Shown: positions 55,136 to 63,598 of the stretch, piece by piece
Layout: every line of letters begins with the position of its first letter
Numbering within the stretch: position 1 is the stretch's first letter
From: Aequorivita soesokkakensis
GTDB lineage: Bacteria > Bacteroidota > Bacteroidia > Flavobacteriales > Flavobacteriaceae
Length of the DNA stretch: 64,000 nt
Direction of reading: 5' to 3'
Assembly (NCBI RefSeq): GCF_001641085.1
Contig: NZ_LXIE01000050.1
Coordinates: 62,001 to 126,000, forward strand
The notes under the pieces: model-generated
Told to the model about the DNA's origin: nothing
Database searches by the model: none
Seen by the model: the letters and a program-made list of their open reading frames with translations, nothing else
Translations under genes and position numbers: made by a program

Positions 55136-55488
55136 TATAAATTAATTTAAAATTCAAAAATTGAACATCTCAGTTTCCTTTTCAGAAAAAACTATAAAGC
55201 GAGTTGGCAACACCAAAATAATTGGTGCTTTGCGTTTGGATGTAATTATTAAAAAGAAAACCATTACGGCACACTCGCGGGTGCGCCTTAATTCGGAAAG
55301 ATAATTTTCAATTTAGAGAATGAAATATTGCTGATAGATTTTGAAAATACAGCGACATATTTGTAGAAAAACAAAATCGCCCGCAGCCTGATACTGTTAC
55401 AAATGCTCTTAATAAATGAATTAAAACCAAGCATAACGGAGTTTTTGTTTTTTTGTAAACATATCCAATTATTATGTATAAAACAACT
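55136..55488. other. 353-bp gap without a recognised gene
   Basis: No frame is convincing. It contains an inverted repeat CACCAA/TTGGTG (55211-55216 and 55222-55227) and a GC-rich hairpin GGCACACT-CGCG-GGTGCGCC (55268-55287) with one mismatch in an otherwise AT-rich stretch. The latter could belong to an untranslated leader of the small gene or to a small RNA. Confidence 0.4.
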
Positions 55489-55797
55489 TTAAGCTATTAA
55501 TTTAGGAAGTCTTTTGTAGTAGTGGATTCCCACAAATTTGAAGACGTATTTTACAATTTCGTTTTCCTTGCAGAACAGTATAATCTCTTTATTGTTTTCC
55601 CGCGCTTTTTCCGAAGCAATGTAAAGCATATAGGCGCCTGCGGCATCAAAATTTTCCAGACGGTCTAAATCAATAATCAATGATTGTGTCCTGTCCAAGG
55701 CTGATTCTATTTTGTGTTGAACTTCAGATAAATTACCGCTGTACAACTTTCCCTCAAGGCGTAATAAACGATTGGTTAAAAAACTATGAAACTGCAT
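55489..55797 (-). CDS. STAS-domain protein without the phosphorylatable serine
   Basis: 102 residues, a single STAS (anti-sigma antagonist) domain: beta-rich start (LLRLEGKLYSGNLSEVQHKI), LIIDLDRLENFDAAGAYMLY and EIILFCKENEIVKYVFKFVG. In SpoIIAA-like proteins the loop reads DSSG with a phosphorylated Ser; here it is DAAG (51-54), so control by an anti-sigma kinase is unlikely. No kinase or phosphatase gene is nearby. It is divergent from the ABC-F gene. MlaB-like roles are possible, but no Mla genes are present. Confidence 0.75.
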   Translation of the reverse strand: MQFHSFLTNRLLRLEGKLYSGNLSEVQHKIESALDRTQSLIIDLDRLENFDAAGAYMLYIASEKARENNKEIILFCKENEIVKYVFKFVGIHYYKRLPKLIA

Positions 55798-55801
55798 TTT
55801 A

Positions 55802-55827
55802 ATGTGATTAAAAGTTAACGATCACAT
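55802..55827. promoter_or_regulatory. 7-bp inverted repeat just before the STAS gene
   Basis: ATGTGAT (55802-55808) and ATCACAT (55821-55827) flank 12 bases and begin 5 bases upstream of the start codon (55797). In RNA this would be a hairpin over the ribosome-binding region; in DNA it could be an operator. The spacing does not fit a CRP site. Confidence 0.4.
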
Positions 55828-56029
55828 AGGTTTTGCGTAGGAATTTAAGGGCGAATTTGATTTAGGGCTAGAAAAAAAATATTGAATGTGAATTTACGAA
55901 ATGTAAATTAATTGTTAACTGTAAAAGCTGTGCGAAGATAGCTACCAAACATAGAAAATTTGAAGTTTATTCCTTCAAAATTTGCAAAACAACTTTCTTT
56001 CAAGCAATTCCTAATCCACTTCTTTTTAA

Positions 56030-56037
56030 TAGTTTTG
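56030..56037 (+). promoter_or_regulatory. Candidate -7 box of the ABC-F gene
   Basis: TAGTTTTG matches TANNTTTG exactly, 18 bp before the ATG at 56056. No TTG box is visible at the expected place. Confidence 0.42.
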
Positions 56038-56055
56038 CAGCCTTAAAAAGCAGAT

Positions 56056-57693
56056 ATGATTTCAATAGACGGATTGGCGGTTGAGTTTAGTGGTGAAACA
56101 CTTTTTAGTGACGTTAATTTTGTGGTTAACGAAAACGACAAAATAGCCCTAATGGGAAAAAACGGCGCAGGAAAAAGTACGATGATGAAAATAATAGCCG
56201 GCGAACAAACGCCAACCCGTGGCAACGTGCGAGCGCCAAAAGATGCCGTGATTGCTTATCTACCACAGCATTTGCTCACTAACGATAATTGTACTGTTTT
56301 TGAGGAAGCTTCCAAGGCTTTTAAGCAGATTTTTGAAATGCGGGACGAAATGGACAAATTGAACAAAGAGCTGGAAACCCGAACCGATTATGAAAGTGAT
56401 GCATATATGAACATCATCACCAAAGTAGCCGAACTCGGAGAAAAATATTATGCGCTCGAAGAAATAAATTACGAAGCGGAAGTAGAAAAAGCATTACGCG
56501 GACTTGGTTTTAAAAGAAGTGATTTACACCGCCAAACTTCAGAATTTAGTGGTGGCTGGCGTATGCGTATTGAATTGGCAAAACTCCTGCTTCAAAAACC
56601 GGATTTGATTTTGCTGGATGAGCCAACCAACCACGTTGATATTGAATCGGTTATTTGGTTGGAAGATTTCTTGCTGAACAAGGCTAAAGCCGTAATCGTA
56701 ATTTCACACGACAGAACTTTTATTGATAACATTACCAACCGAACCATTGAAGTTACAATGGGAAGGATTTATGATTACAAAGCCAACTACAGCCACTATT
56801 TGCAATTGCGCGCCGATAGAAGATCGCACCAAATAAAGGCTTACGAGGAGCAACAAAAATTCATAGCGGAAACCCAACTATTTATTGAACGTTTCAAGGG
56901 CACATATTCCAAGACCAATCAAGTAAACTCTCGCGAGAAGATGCTTGAAAAGCTTCAGATTATTGAAATTGATGAAATTGACACTTCGGCTTTGGCGCTA
57001 CGTTTTCCACCTGCACAACGAAGCGGTGATTATCCTGTGGTAGCCGAAGGGCTTACTAAAAAGTATGGCGACCACGTAGTTTTTAAAGATGCCAATTTAA
57101 GTATTTCACGAGGTGAAAAAGTAAGTTTTGTTGGAAGAAACGGCGAAGGAAAATCTACAATGATAAAAGCCATTATGGGCGAAATTGATTTTGAGGGAAA
57201 ATGTACGTTGGGCCACAACGCAAAAGTTGGTTATTTTGCCCAAAACCAAGCCGCACTTTTAGATAAAGAACTTACCGTTTTCCAAACAGTTGATGAGGTT
57301 GCTAAAGGCGAAATCCGTACACAGATTAAAAATGTTTTAGGACGCTTTATGTTTAGTGGCGATGCTATTGATAAAAAAGTTGGCTTGCTTTCCGGAGGAG
57401 AAAGAACGCGTTTGGCAATGGTGAAATTATTGCTGGAACCCGTAAACGTTTTGATTCTGGATGAACCTACCAACCATTTGGATTTAAAATCGAAAGATGT
57501 TTTGAAGGAAGCGCTTCTTCAGTTTGACGGTACTTTAATACTGGTTTCCCACGATCGTGATTTTCTACAGGGTCTTTCGCAAAAAGTTTTCGAATTTAAA
57601 GACAAACGTGTTATTGAACATTTTGAAAGCATAGACGATTTCCTTCAGCGCAATAGAATTGAGAATTTGAAGGAGATTGATTTAAAAGTTTAA
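56056..57693 (+). CDS. ABC-F family ATPase (ribosome-associated)
   Basis: 545 residues with two ABC domains and no membrane segments. Domain 1 has MGKNGAGKST, FSGGWRMRIELAK and LLDEPTNHVDIES; domain 2 has VGRNGEGKST, LSGGERTRLAMVK and LILDEPTNHLDLKS. The linker between them (about 240-320) is the P-site tRNA interaction motif region. ABC-F proteins bind the ribosomal E site and relieve stalled or inhibited translation. Subfamily is uncertain: length and the lack of a C-terminal coiled coil fit the YbiT/EttA-like group better than Uup. Antibiotic protection cannot be inferred. Confidence 0.93.
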   Translation: MISIDGLAVEFSGETLFSDVNFVVNENDKIALMGKNGAGKSTMMKIIAGEQTPTRGNVRAPKDAVIAYLPQHLLTNDNCTVFEEASKAFKQIFEMRDEMDKLNKELETRTDYESDAYMNIITKVAELGEKYYALEEINYEAEVEKALRGLGFKRSDLHRQTSEFSGGWRMRIELAKLLLQKPDLILLDEPTNHVDIESVIWLEDFLLNKAKAVIVISHDRTFIDNITNRTIEVTMGRIYDYKANYSHYLQLRADRRSHQIKAYEEQQKFIAETQLFIERFKGTYSKTNQVNSREKMLEKLQIIEIDEIDTSALALRFPPAQRSGDYPVVAEGLTKKYGDHVVFKDANLSISRGEKVSFVGRNGEGKSTMIKAIMGEIDFEGKCTLGHNAKVGYFAQNQAALLDKELTVFQTVDEVAKGEIRTQIKNVLGRFMFSGDAIDKKVGLLSGGERTRLAMVKLLLEPVNVLILDEPTNHLDLKSKDVLKEALLQFDGTLILVSHDRDFLQGLSQKVFEFKDKRVIEHFESIDDFLQRNRIENLKEIDLKV

Positions 57694-57797
57694 AAGTGGG
57701 TTTAAGAGTTTAGAGTCGATAAGTTTAGATGTTAAGACTTTAACGCTTGTTTCTACTTTTTGTAGAGATTTGGGTATCTTTAGAAATAAAAGATATT

Positions 57798-58508
57798 ATG
57801 CAAAAACCAGATTTCTCAAAACTAAAAGCACTCTACATTAATTGTACCCTAAAACAATCTCCGCGTAAGAGCCATACGCAGGGCTTGATTGATGTTTCAC
57901 AAAATATAATGGAAGCCGAAGGGGTTTCTTTTGAAAATATTCGTCTTGTGGATCATCCGGTAGCTTACGGCGTATATCCAGATATGACTGAGCATGGTGC
58001 AAAAGAAGATGCGTGGCCAGAGATTTGGGAAAAAGTTGATGCTGCGGATGTTTTAATTATAGGTACTCCTATTTGGCTGGGCGAAAGATCTTCGGTTGCC
58101 AGCAAACTGATTGAACGTTTGTACGCTATGAGTTCACTTCAGAATGAAAAAGGCCAATATTATTTTTACGGAAAAGTTGGTGGTTGCATCATAACCGGAA
58201 ATGAAGATGGCATCAAACACTGCGGTATGGGTATTTTGTATGCCTTACAGCACGTGGGTTACAGCATACCTCCGCAGGCAGATTGTGGTTGGATTGGTGA
58301 GGCCGGACCGGGACCGAGTTACCTGGATAAAGAAAGCGGAGCAAAAAACAATGATTTTACGAATAGGAATACTACTTTTATGACGTATAATTTGCTTCAT
58401 TTGGCAAAGATGCTAAAAGAGCAAAATGGCTATCCCGCTTACGGAAATTCCCGTAAAGATTGGGATGATGGCACTCGATGGAATTTTGAAAATCCTGAAT
58501 ATCGCTAA
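57798..58508 (+). CDS. Flavodoxin-fold NAD(P)H-dependent FMN reductase-like protein
   Basis: 236 residues from ATG at 57798 (MQKPDFSKLKALYINCTLKQ); the frame extends 17 codons upstream without an ATG that fits. The Rossmann-like flavodoxin fold shows a phosphate-binding loop (CTLKQSPRKSHTQGL) and DVLIIGTPIWLGERSSVASKL, followed by GKVGGCIITGNEDGIKHCG. Members reduce quinones, azo compounds or FMN. It is 20 bp before a DJ-1-like gene, so the two probably share a transcript linked to oxidative or electrophile stress. Confidence 0.82.
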   Translation: MQKPDFSKLKALYINCTLKQSPRKSHTQGLIDVSQNIMEAEGVSFENIRLVDHPVAYGVYPDMTEHGAKEDAWPEIWEKVDAADVLIIGTPIWLGERSSVASKLIERLYAMSSLQNEKGQYYFYGKVGGCIITGNEDGIKHCGMGILYALQHVGYSIPPQADCGWIGEAGPGPSYLDKESGAKNNDFTNRNTTFMTYNLLHLAKMLKEQNGYPAYGNSRKDWDDGTRWNFENPEYR

Positions 58509-58528
58509 AACAAAACCTTTATATAACT

Positions 58529-59278
58529 ATGAAAAAACTGAGCCTATTTATTGTGTTTTCAATCGTTCTTGCGAGTTGCAATTTCGGTACAGATAAATCA
58601 ACTACCCCCGAAAGCAGCCCTGCAGACCCTGAAGTTGTAGCCGAAATGGAACAACAGTCGTTAAAACCAATTAACGACAGCCTGCCGATTATTGGCCTAT
58701 TGATGTACGACGGCGTTTTGACTACTGAGGTTACTGCCACTGCAGATGTTTTTACAAAACCTACTCCAGAGGGCAAACAACTTTTCAATGTAATTACAAT
58801 TGCAGAAACTTCTGACCCAATTGTTAGTGAGGAAGGTTTAAAAATAGTCCCAGATTACACTTTTGAAAACTGCCCAAAACTGGACGTTCTTTTTGTGCCG
58901 AGCGCTTATGATATGTACACGCAAGTTCACAATCCTAAAATCGTCAACTTCATAAAAGAACAAAATAAAAACACAAAATACACCGTAAGCAACTGCGCCG
59001 GCGCACATTTAATTGGTGAATCTGGAATTGCGGACGGCAAAAAAATAGTCACTTGGATTGGTGGGGGTGAAGAGCTTCAAAAAGCCTATCCGAACTTAAA
59101 AGTGCAGAATGACAGCGTTGTGAGATATGTGGAAGATGGAAAGTTTTTATCCTCAAACGGAAATCTAATCAGTTATGTGTCCGCATTGAACTTATTGAAA
59201 AAAATGGCAGGGCAGGAGCAAGTTGATTTTGTGGAATCGTATCTGTATGTGAAGGAATTGCAGGACTGGAAACAATAA
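58529..59278 (+). CDS. DJ-1/PfpI-superfamily lipoprotein
   Basis: 249 residues. A lipoprotein signal ends VLASC (Cys17), followed by a Ser/Pro/Asp-rich linker. The DJ-1/PfpI fold starts at about 50 (PIIGLLMYDGVLTTEV) and has the nucleophile elbow with Cys156 (VSNCAGAHLIGESG), plus a conserved Glu-containing strand. Most relatives are cytoplasmic; export as a lipoprotein is unusual. Relatives act as chaperones, glyoxalases or amidases. It follows the flavodoxin-fold gene by 20 bp. Confidence 0.85.
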   Translation: MKKLSLFIVFSIVLASCNFGTDKSTTPESSPADPEVVAEMEQQSLKPINDSLPIIGLLMYDGVLTTEVTATADVFTKPTPEGKQLFNVITIAETSDPIVSEEGLKIVPDYTFENCPKLDVLFVPSAYDMYTQVHNPKIVNFIKEQNKNTKYTVSNCAGAHLIGESGIADGKKIVTWIGGGEELQKAYPNLKVQNDSVVRYVEDGKFLSSNGNLISYVSALNLLKKMAGQEQVDFVESYLYVKELQDWKQ

Positions 59279-59354
59279 AGTATTCAGTTGCAGTGGACGG
59301 TAATTGATTGAAATTTTGGGCACAAAAATTGAGTTATTGTTTAAAAAAAAGGAA

Positions 59355-59834
59355 ATGAAAACACTTAGAATATTTTATACGTTGGCTGTTCTATTTATTT
59401 TCGGCAGCACCACTGCGCAGAATAAATCTGAAAAAGCACATACTTCCATTGAAACATTATTAAATTCAAAAAACTTTGAATTTATTGCAAATACAGCAAT
59501 TCCATTAAGTGGACCTACCAAAAATTTAGTGGGAAGCAATTATTCCATAACCTTTACTCCTGAAATGGTAACCAGCAACCTGCCTTTTTACGGCAGGGCT
59601 TACAGCGGTATGGTTATGGGTCGCGATAAAGGCATGCGTTTTAAAGGAAAACCAGAAAATTTCAATATTGAAAAAAGTAAGGAGTATCAAGTAAACACTA
59701 GTGTAACGAGTGAAAATGATACTTATGAAATTTTAATGTCAGTAAGTGATTCTGGATATGCTACACTTATCATTAGCACCAATGACCGCGGGACAATTAC
59801 TTATCAAGGGGAAGTTGTTCAAATTCAAATGTAA
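59355..59834 (+). CDS. DUF4251 secreted protein
   Basis: 159 residues from ATG at 59355; this start opens a signal peptide (MKTLRIFYTLAVLFIFGSTT, cleaved before QNKSEK). The mature part matches the DUF4251 pattern seen in Bacteroidota: FEFIANTAIPLSGPTKNL, LPFYGRAYSGMVMG, GMRFKGKPENF and a final beta-rich section. Function is unknown. It lies 76 bp after the DJ-1-like gene and converges with the DUF3037 gene, leaving 6 bp between stops. Confidence 0.85.
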   Translation: MKTLRIFYTLAVLFIFGSTTAQNKSEKAHTSIETLLNSKNFEFIANTAIPLSGPTKNLVGSNYSITFTPEMVTSNLPFYGRAYSGMVMGRDKGMRFKGKPENFNIEKSKEYQVNTSVTSENDTYEILMSVSDSGYATLIISTNDRGTITYQGEVVQIQM

Positions 59835-59840
59835 GGGTTT

Positions 59841-60224
59841 TTAAAGCACTAATTCCGAAAAAAGACGTTTCAAGGTAGCATCCAAATCATCACTAAAACC
59901 GTTGTGCGGACGTGAAGTTTGTAATGAAGAACTGCGTTGGGCAGTAAGCCAGCGGAATCTGTCGGGTTTTTCCCATTGCGCAACTGGGCCGCCGTCTTTG
60001 GAGCCTGAACATATTTTTTCAAAAGCCTTTAAATTGTTTTCAATCTCTTCAACTTCCAATTCACAGGAAAAGAGTTTTAGCTTTTCGGTGTCAATTTGGT
60101 GTTTACAATTCAAATAGTTGGCTCCTTTGCAGAAAAGAATTATCCCAACATTCAGGAACTCCTCGCGTTCCACGCGGGGCACCAAACGTATTACCGCATA
60201 TTCATACAAGTGTTTCCCGGGCAT
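59841..60224 (-). CDS. DUF3037 protein coupled to a HipA-like kinase
   Basis: 127 residues, starting MPGKHLYEYAVIRLVPRVER and matching the DUF3037 opening (YEYAVIRLVPRVEREEFLNV), with GIILFCKGANYL and KPDRFRWLTAQRSSSLQTSR. Function is unknown. Its start lies 23 bases inside the end of the HipA-like gene, so the two are translationally coupled. Confidence 0.85.
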   Translation of the reverse strand: MPGKHLYEYAVIRLVPRVEREEFLNVGIILFCKGANYLNCKHQIDTEKLKLFSCELEVEEIENNLKAFEKICSGSKDGGPVAQWEKPDRFRWLTAQRSSSLQTSRPHNGFSDDLDATLKRLFSELVL

Positions 60225-60999
60225 CCTGAATTTGTTTTACAAAGTTGTTTGCATTGTTTCTTCTCGTCACCAAAAACTGGTAATATACTTCCCTTATTTC
60301 TTCCGAAGGCATTTCAATACCTTCCCAATCTAGCCAATCTGCGGGAATAAGATCAGTTATTTCCCGTATTTTTTTATCTGGCAAAAGCGCAATTATTTCT
60401 TCATTAATTTCTTCAATCAAAGCAGCTTTTGGCAAAAGCACGTGATCTTTAATATAAGGAAATGGCGTAACAGCCGCTTTTTGCCAATCGCCCCAAGAAT
60501 GGTGAAAATAAAAGGTGGCGCCGTGGTCAATGAGCCAAAGTTCCTTATGCCAAATAAGCATATTGGTATTTTTTACGGTTCGGTCAATATTTGTGGTAAA
60601 AGCATCCAACCATACAATTTTGGAAGCCAAAGTTTCATCAACCTGTGTTACTACGGGGTCAAATGTGAGCGCCCCGGAAAGAAAATGCAAGGCCAAGTTT
60701 AGTCCGCGACTGCCTTTTAATAGATCCTGTATTTCCTCATCGCCTTCACTTCTGCCAAAAGCTTCGTCTAAATTTGCGAAAACAAGTTCGGGAACTTTTA
60801 AGCCTATAGTTCGTGCGATCTCACCACCCAAAAGTTCCGCTATCAGTGCTTTCACGCCGTGTCCCGCCCCGCGAAACTTCAAAACATATTTAAAATCATC
60901 ATCCGCTTCGGCCAAGGCTGGTAGCGAACCGCCTTCACGCAAAGGAGTTATGTAACGTGTAACGTTTACGGTGCGGAGCTCTATTTTGTCGGTTGCCAT
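60202..60999 (-). CDS. HipA-like kinase
   Basis: 265 residues from ATG at 60999 (MATDKIELRTVNVTRYITPL); an upstream ATG at 61038 would add 13 weakly fitting residues. Kinase features are Lys41 (YVLKFRG), the catalytic-loop-like LDAFTTNIDRTVKNTNML with Asp139 and Asn144, and the metal-binding Asp158 (WLIDHGATF). HipA proteins are Ser/Thr kinases that in E. coli inactivate glutamyl-tRNA synthetase. No HipB-like repressor is nearby; the partner here is DUF3037, overlapping by 23 bp. Confidence 0.85.
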   Translation of the reverse strand: MATDKIELRTVNVTRYITPLREGGSLPALAEADDDFKYVLKFRGAGHGVKALIAELLGGEIARTIGLKVPELVFANLDEAFGRSEGDEEIQDLLKGSRGLNLALHFLSGALTFDPVVTQVDETLASKIVWLDAFTTNIDRTVKNTNMLIWHKELWLIDHGATFYFHHSWGDWQKAAVTPFPYIKDHVLLPKAALIEEINEEIIALLPDKKIREITDLIPADWLDWEGIEMPSEEIREVYYQFLVTRRNNANNFVKQIQDARETLV

Positions 61000-61098
61000 T
61001 GCCTGCAAAATTAAGTTTATTTGTGAATATGTCGGCACTATTCTGTAGAGATGTTTTTTTATGCCTTAAAAATAGAATCCAATATTTTTTTGAAAGTT

Positions 61099-61106
61099 TA
61101 AATTTG
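61099..61106 (+). promoter_or_regulatory. Candidate -7 box for the antiporter gene
   Basis: TAAATTTG matches TANNTTTG exactly, 37 bp before the TTG start at 61144, in the gap shared with the divergent HipA-like gene. No -33 box is visible. Confidence 0.38.
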
Positions 61107-61143
61107 TATTTTGCTGAAATATGAAACCTTAAACTAAAAGTTA

Positions 61144-62622
61144 TTGGATTTAACCATTGAAAACATTTTGCTTGTTGGGTCGTTACTGCTCTTTATAAGT
61201 ATAATAGCAGGTAAAACTTCTTATAAATTTGGCGTACCCACTTTAGTTCTTTTCTTGGGAATAGGGATGCTTGCCGGTGAAGATGGCATAGGTGGCATCA
61301 GTTTTGACAATCCGCAAATCGCCCAGCTAGTTGGTATAATTTCATTGAACTTTATTCTTTTTTCAGGGGGGCTGGACACTGATTGGAAAGCTGTAAAACC
61401 AATTATGAAAGAAGGTTTTGCACTTTCAACTTTGGGGGTTTTGCTTACCGCTGTTGGCTTGGGAACCTTTGTTTATTACGTTACCGATTTTACCATTTAT
61501 GAAAGTTTGCTGTTGGGAAGTATAGTGTCGTCAACAGATGCTGCTGCGGTATTTTCCATACTAAGATCCAAAAATCTTGCGCTTCGAACCAATTTGCGTC
61601 CCACCCTGGAAATGGAAAGTGGAAGTAACGACCCCATGGCCTATGTGCTTACAATCGCTTTTTTAGGTTTGGTAATCAATCAGGATAAAGGATTGGTGTC
61701 TATGATTCCACTGTTTTTTCAACAAATGATTATAGGAACCATAGCTGGGTTTGGCTTTGGAAAGTTGAGCAAGATTATAATCAATAAAATCAACTTGGAT
61801 TTTGAGGGTTTATATCCCGTACTCGTCATTGCACTAATGTTTATAACCTTTTCCGTAACCGATTTTGTGGGCGGCAACGGTTTTTTGGCCATTTATATTT
61901 GTGCGGTCTTTTTAGGGAACCAATATTTAATCCACAAAAAAACCATTCTTAAAATGTATGATGGTTTGGCGTGGTTGATGCAGATTGTACTTTTCTTGAC
62001 GTTGGGGCTTTTGGTATTTCCATCGCAGATTGTTCCTGTGATTGGTATTGGACTTTTAATATCGTTGTTTTTGATTTTTGTGGCACGTCCCGTAGCGGTT
62101 TTTATAAGTTTGATTCCCTTTAAAATGAAACTTCGAAGGCGTTTCTATATTTCCTGGGTGGGTTTACGCGGGGCTGTGCCGATTGTGTTTGCAACCTATC
62201 CATTATTGGCGGGAATCGATAAAGCGAATATGATTTTTAACATTGTATTTTTTATTTCGCTGACCTCCATTCTAATTCAGGGAACTACCCTTTCGGTAGT
62301 CGCAAAATGGTTAAGGGTAAGTATTCCCAGTGAAGAGAAAAAAATATCTCCCTCTGAAAAATTTCTTGAGGAACATCCAAAAACTGAAATGCGGGAGATT
62401 GGTATTGCAAAAGGGAACACGATTGTCGGCAAAAAGATTGTTGATATTGAATTCCCAAAAACAGCAATTATCGCAATGATAAAAAGAGACGACAAATACA
62501 TCACTCCCAACGGAAACACGGTCATTAATGCAGATGATGTGCTCATCGTACTTTCCGAAACAAAAAAGGGAATCAAAAAAGTGTTTAAGGCATTGAATAT
62601 CCATGAATTTTCAGCTGCCTAA
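61144..62622 (+). CDS. Cation/proton antiporter (CPA1, NhaP2-type) with RCK-C domain
   Basis: 492 residues from a TTG start at 61144 (MDLTIENILLVGSLLLF); no ATG is near. About 12-13 membrane segments (to residue about 390) include the ion-binding region SIVSSTDAAAVFSIL and EMESGSNDPMAYVL, then FYISWVGLRGAVPIVFATYP, both typical of the K+/H+ NhaP2 branch. A cytoplasmic RCK C-terminal domain follows (about 415-485, GIAKGNTIVGKKIVDIEFPK and INADDVLIVLSET). It exchanges K+ or Na+ for H+ for pH and turgor control. Its end overlaps the opposite-strand gene by 12 bp. Confidence 0.9.
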   Translation: MDLTIENILLVGSLLLFISIIAGKTSYKFGVPTLVLFLGIGMLAGEDGIGGISFDNPQIAQLVGIISLNFILFSGGLDTDWKAVKPIMKEGFALSTLGVLLTAVGLGTFVYYVTDFTIYESLLLGSIVSSTDAAAVFSILRSKNLALRTNLRPTLEMESGSNDPMAYVLTIAFLGLVINQDKGLVSMIPLFFQQMIIGTIAGFGFGKLSKIIINKINLDFEGLYPVLVIALMFITFSVTDFVGGNGFLAIYICAVFLGNQYLIHKKTILKMYDGLAWLMQIVLFLTLGLLVFPSQIVPVIGIGLLISLFLIFVARPVAVFISLIPFKMKLRRRFYISWVGLRGAVPIVFATYPLLAGIDKANMIFNIVFFISLTSILIQGTTLSVVAKWLRVSIPSEEKKISPSEKFLEEHPKTEMREIGIAKGNTIVGKKIVDIEFPKTAIIAMIKRDDKYITPNGNTVINADDVLIVLSETKKGIKKVFKALNIHEFSAA

Positions 62623-63468
62623 ATTTGAATAAGGGGTTTTGTAAATACTTTTTGCATCGTATTTTCTAGCTTCCTCAGCGTTCTCCAATTCTTTTTCAGA
62701 ATAATTTAAATTGAAATGGGGCAGAATTTCGCTTTCGAATTTATTTGGAAATGAAGGATATTCCAAAAATAAATTATTTCCGAGCCGAATTTTTTCTATT
62801 GCTTTTTTATGCGCTTCAACCATTGCGAATAGATAATTTTCCAATGATTCAAACTGCTTTTCTTCGCCCAAAAAATAATTTTGGAGCAAATTGGTGGGAT
62901 GATAAAACCATTCCACAAACCCACGGCCCGATTTTAAAAGGCTTGCAACCACTTCCTCCGTTTTTCTATCTATAAAAATCCAAGGAACTTCGGGATATGC
63001 TTTTTGGAAAAGCTCGATAAAGAATACATTCCACGATGTAAGTTTGAAGACCACTTGTTCGGCTTCGTCCAGCCGCTGTAAATAGCTTTCAACTATAGTT
63101 TTTAAACTTTTTAAAAGTATTTTTTCTTCCAAATTGTAAAATATCGCGGATAGCAACAATCCGTTTATGGCTTCCGTTTCGGACACAACTCTTGTCTTTT
63201 TTGCTGCTCTAAACATATTAGCAAGCAGCGTTGAGCCGCAATGGGAAGTGTGAAAAATAAAACCTTTAAGCGGTAATAACCCTCTATTTTGTGAAATGGT
63301 TTCCTCAGTCAAATCGAGTTCTTTCCGAAGGGAATCTTTTGCGCGAAATATAGAAACCACATCATTAAAAAAAGGCGGGTCAAAAACTTCCGGGTGTAGT
63401 TTTTCAAAGATTGTAACCGGCGTTTCACTTACTTTCGTGTAGCTTGGAAAATATGCTGTTTTGGACAC
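62611..63468 (-). CDS. Sulfotransferase-family-like protein
   Basis: 285 residues, soluble. The segment GFIFHTSHCGSTLLANMFRA (residues about 70-90) resembles the PAPS 5'-phosphosulfate-binding loop of sulfotransferases, and WIFIDRKTEEVVASLLKSGR resembles the 3'-phosphate-binding region with its Arg/Ser. I assign the superfamily only tentatively; a nucleotide-binding fold of another kind is possible. It is transcribed towards the antiporter and their 3' ends overlap. Confidence 0.5.
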   Translation of the reverse strand: MSKTAYFPSYTKVSETPVTIFEKLHPEVFDPPFFNDVVSIFRAKDSLRKELDLTEETISQNRGLLPLKGFIFHTSHCGSTLLANMFRAAKKTRVVSETEAINGLLLSAIFYNLEEKILLKSLKTIVESYLQRLDEAEQVVFKLTSWNVFFIELFQKAYPEVPWIFIDRKTEEVVASLLKSGRGFVEWFYHPTNLLQNYFLGEEKQFESLENYLFAMVEAHKKAIEKIRLGNNLFLEYPSFPNKFESEILPHFNLNYSEKELENAEEARKYDAKSIYKTPYSNLGS

Positions 63469-63555
63469 TTTGTTATTTCAAATTATAAAAAGTGAAGCTA
63501 CAAAATCTAAAGCAAAAGCAATTAAAATATTTTAAGTGAAAGAAATATTTTCGGT

Positions 63556-63563
63556 TAACTTTG
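63556..63563 (+). promoter_or_regulatory. Candidate -7 box of the esterase gene
   Basis: TAACTTTG matches TANNTTTG exactly, 35 bp before the ATG at 63599. No convincing -33 box is seen. Confidence 0.42.
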
Positions 63564-63598
63564 AAAATGGTTTAAATCACTGACTTAAAAATTTAATT

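Noticed and set aside
55802-55827. CRP-type operator (TGTGA/TCACA)
   Set aside because: The half-sites are 12-14 bases apart instead of six, so a CRP site does not fit; kept only as an inverted repeat.
57685-57745. Further heptad array after the ABC-F gene
   Set aside because: GTTTAAA-like words recur but at 7, 8 and 12 bp intervals, so the fixed period that defines the other arrays is missing.
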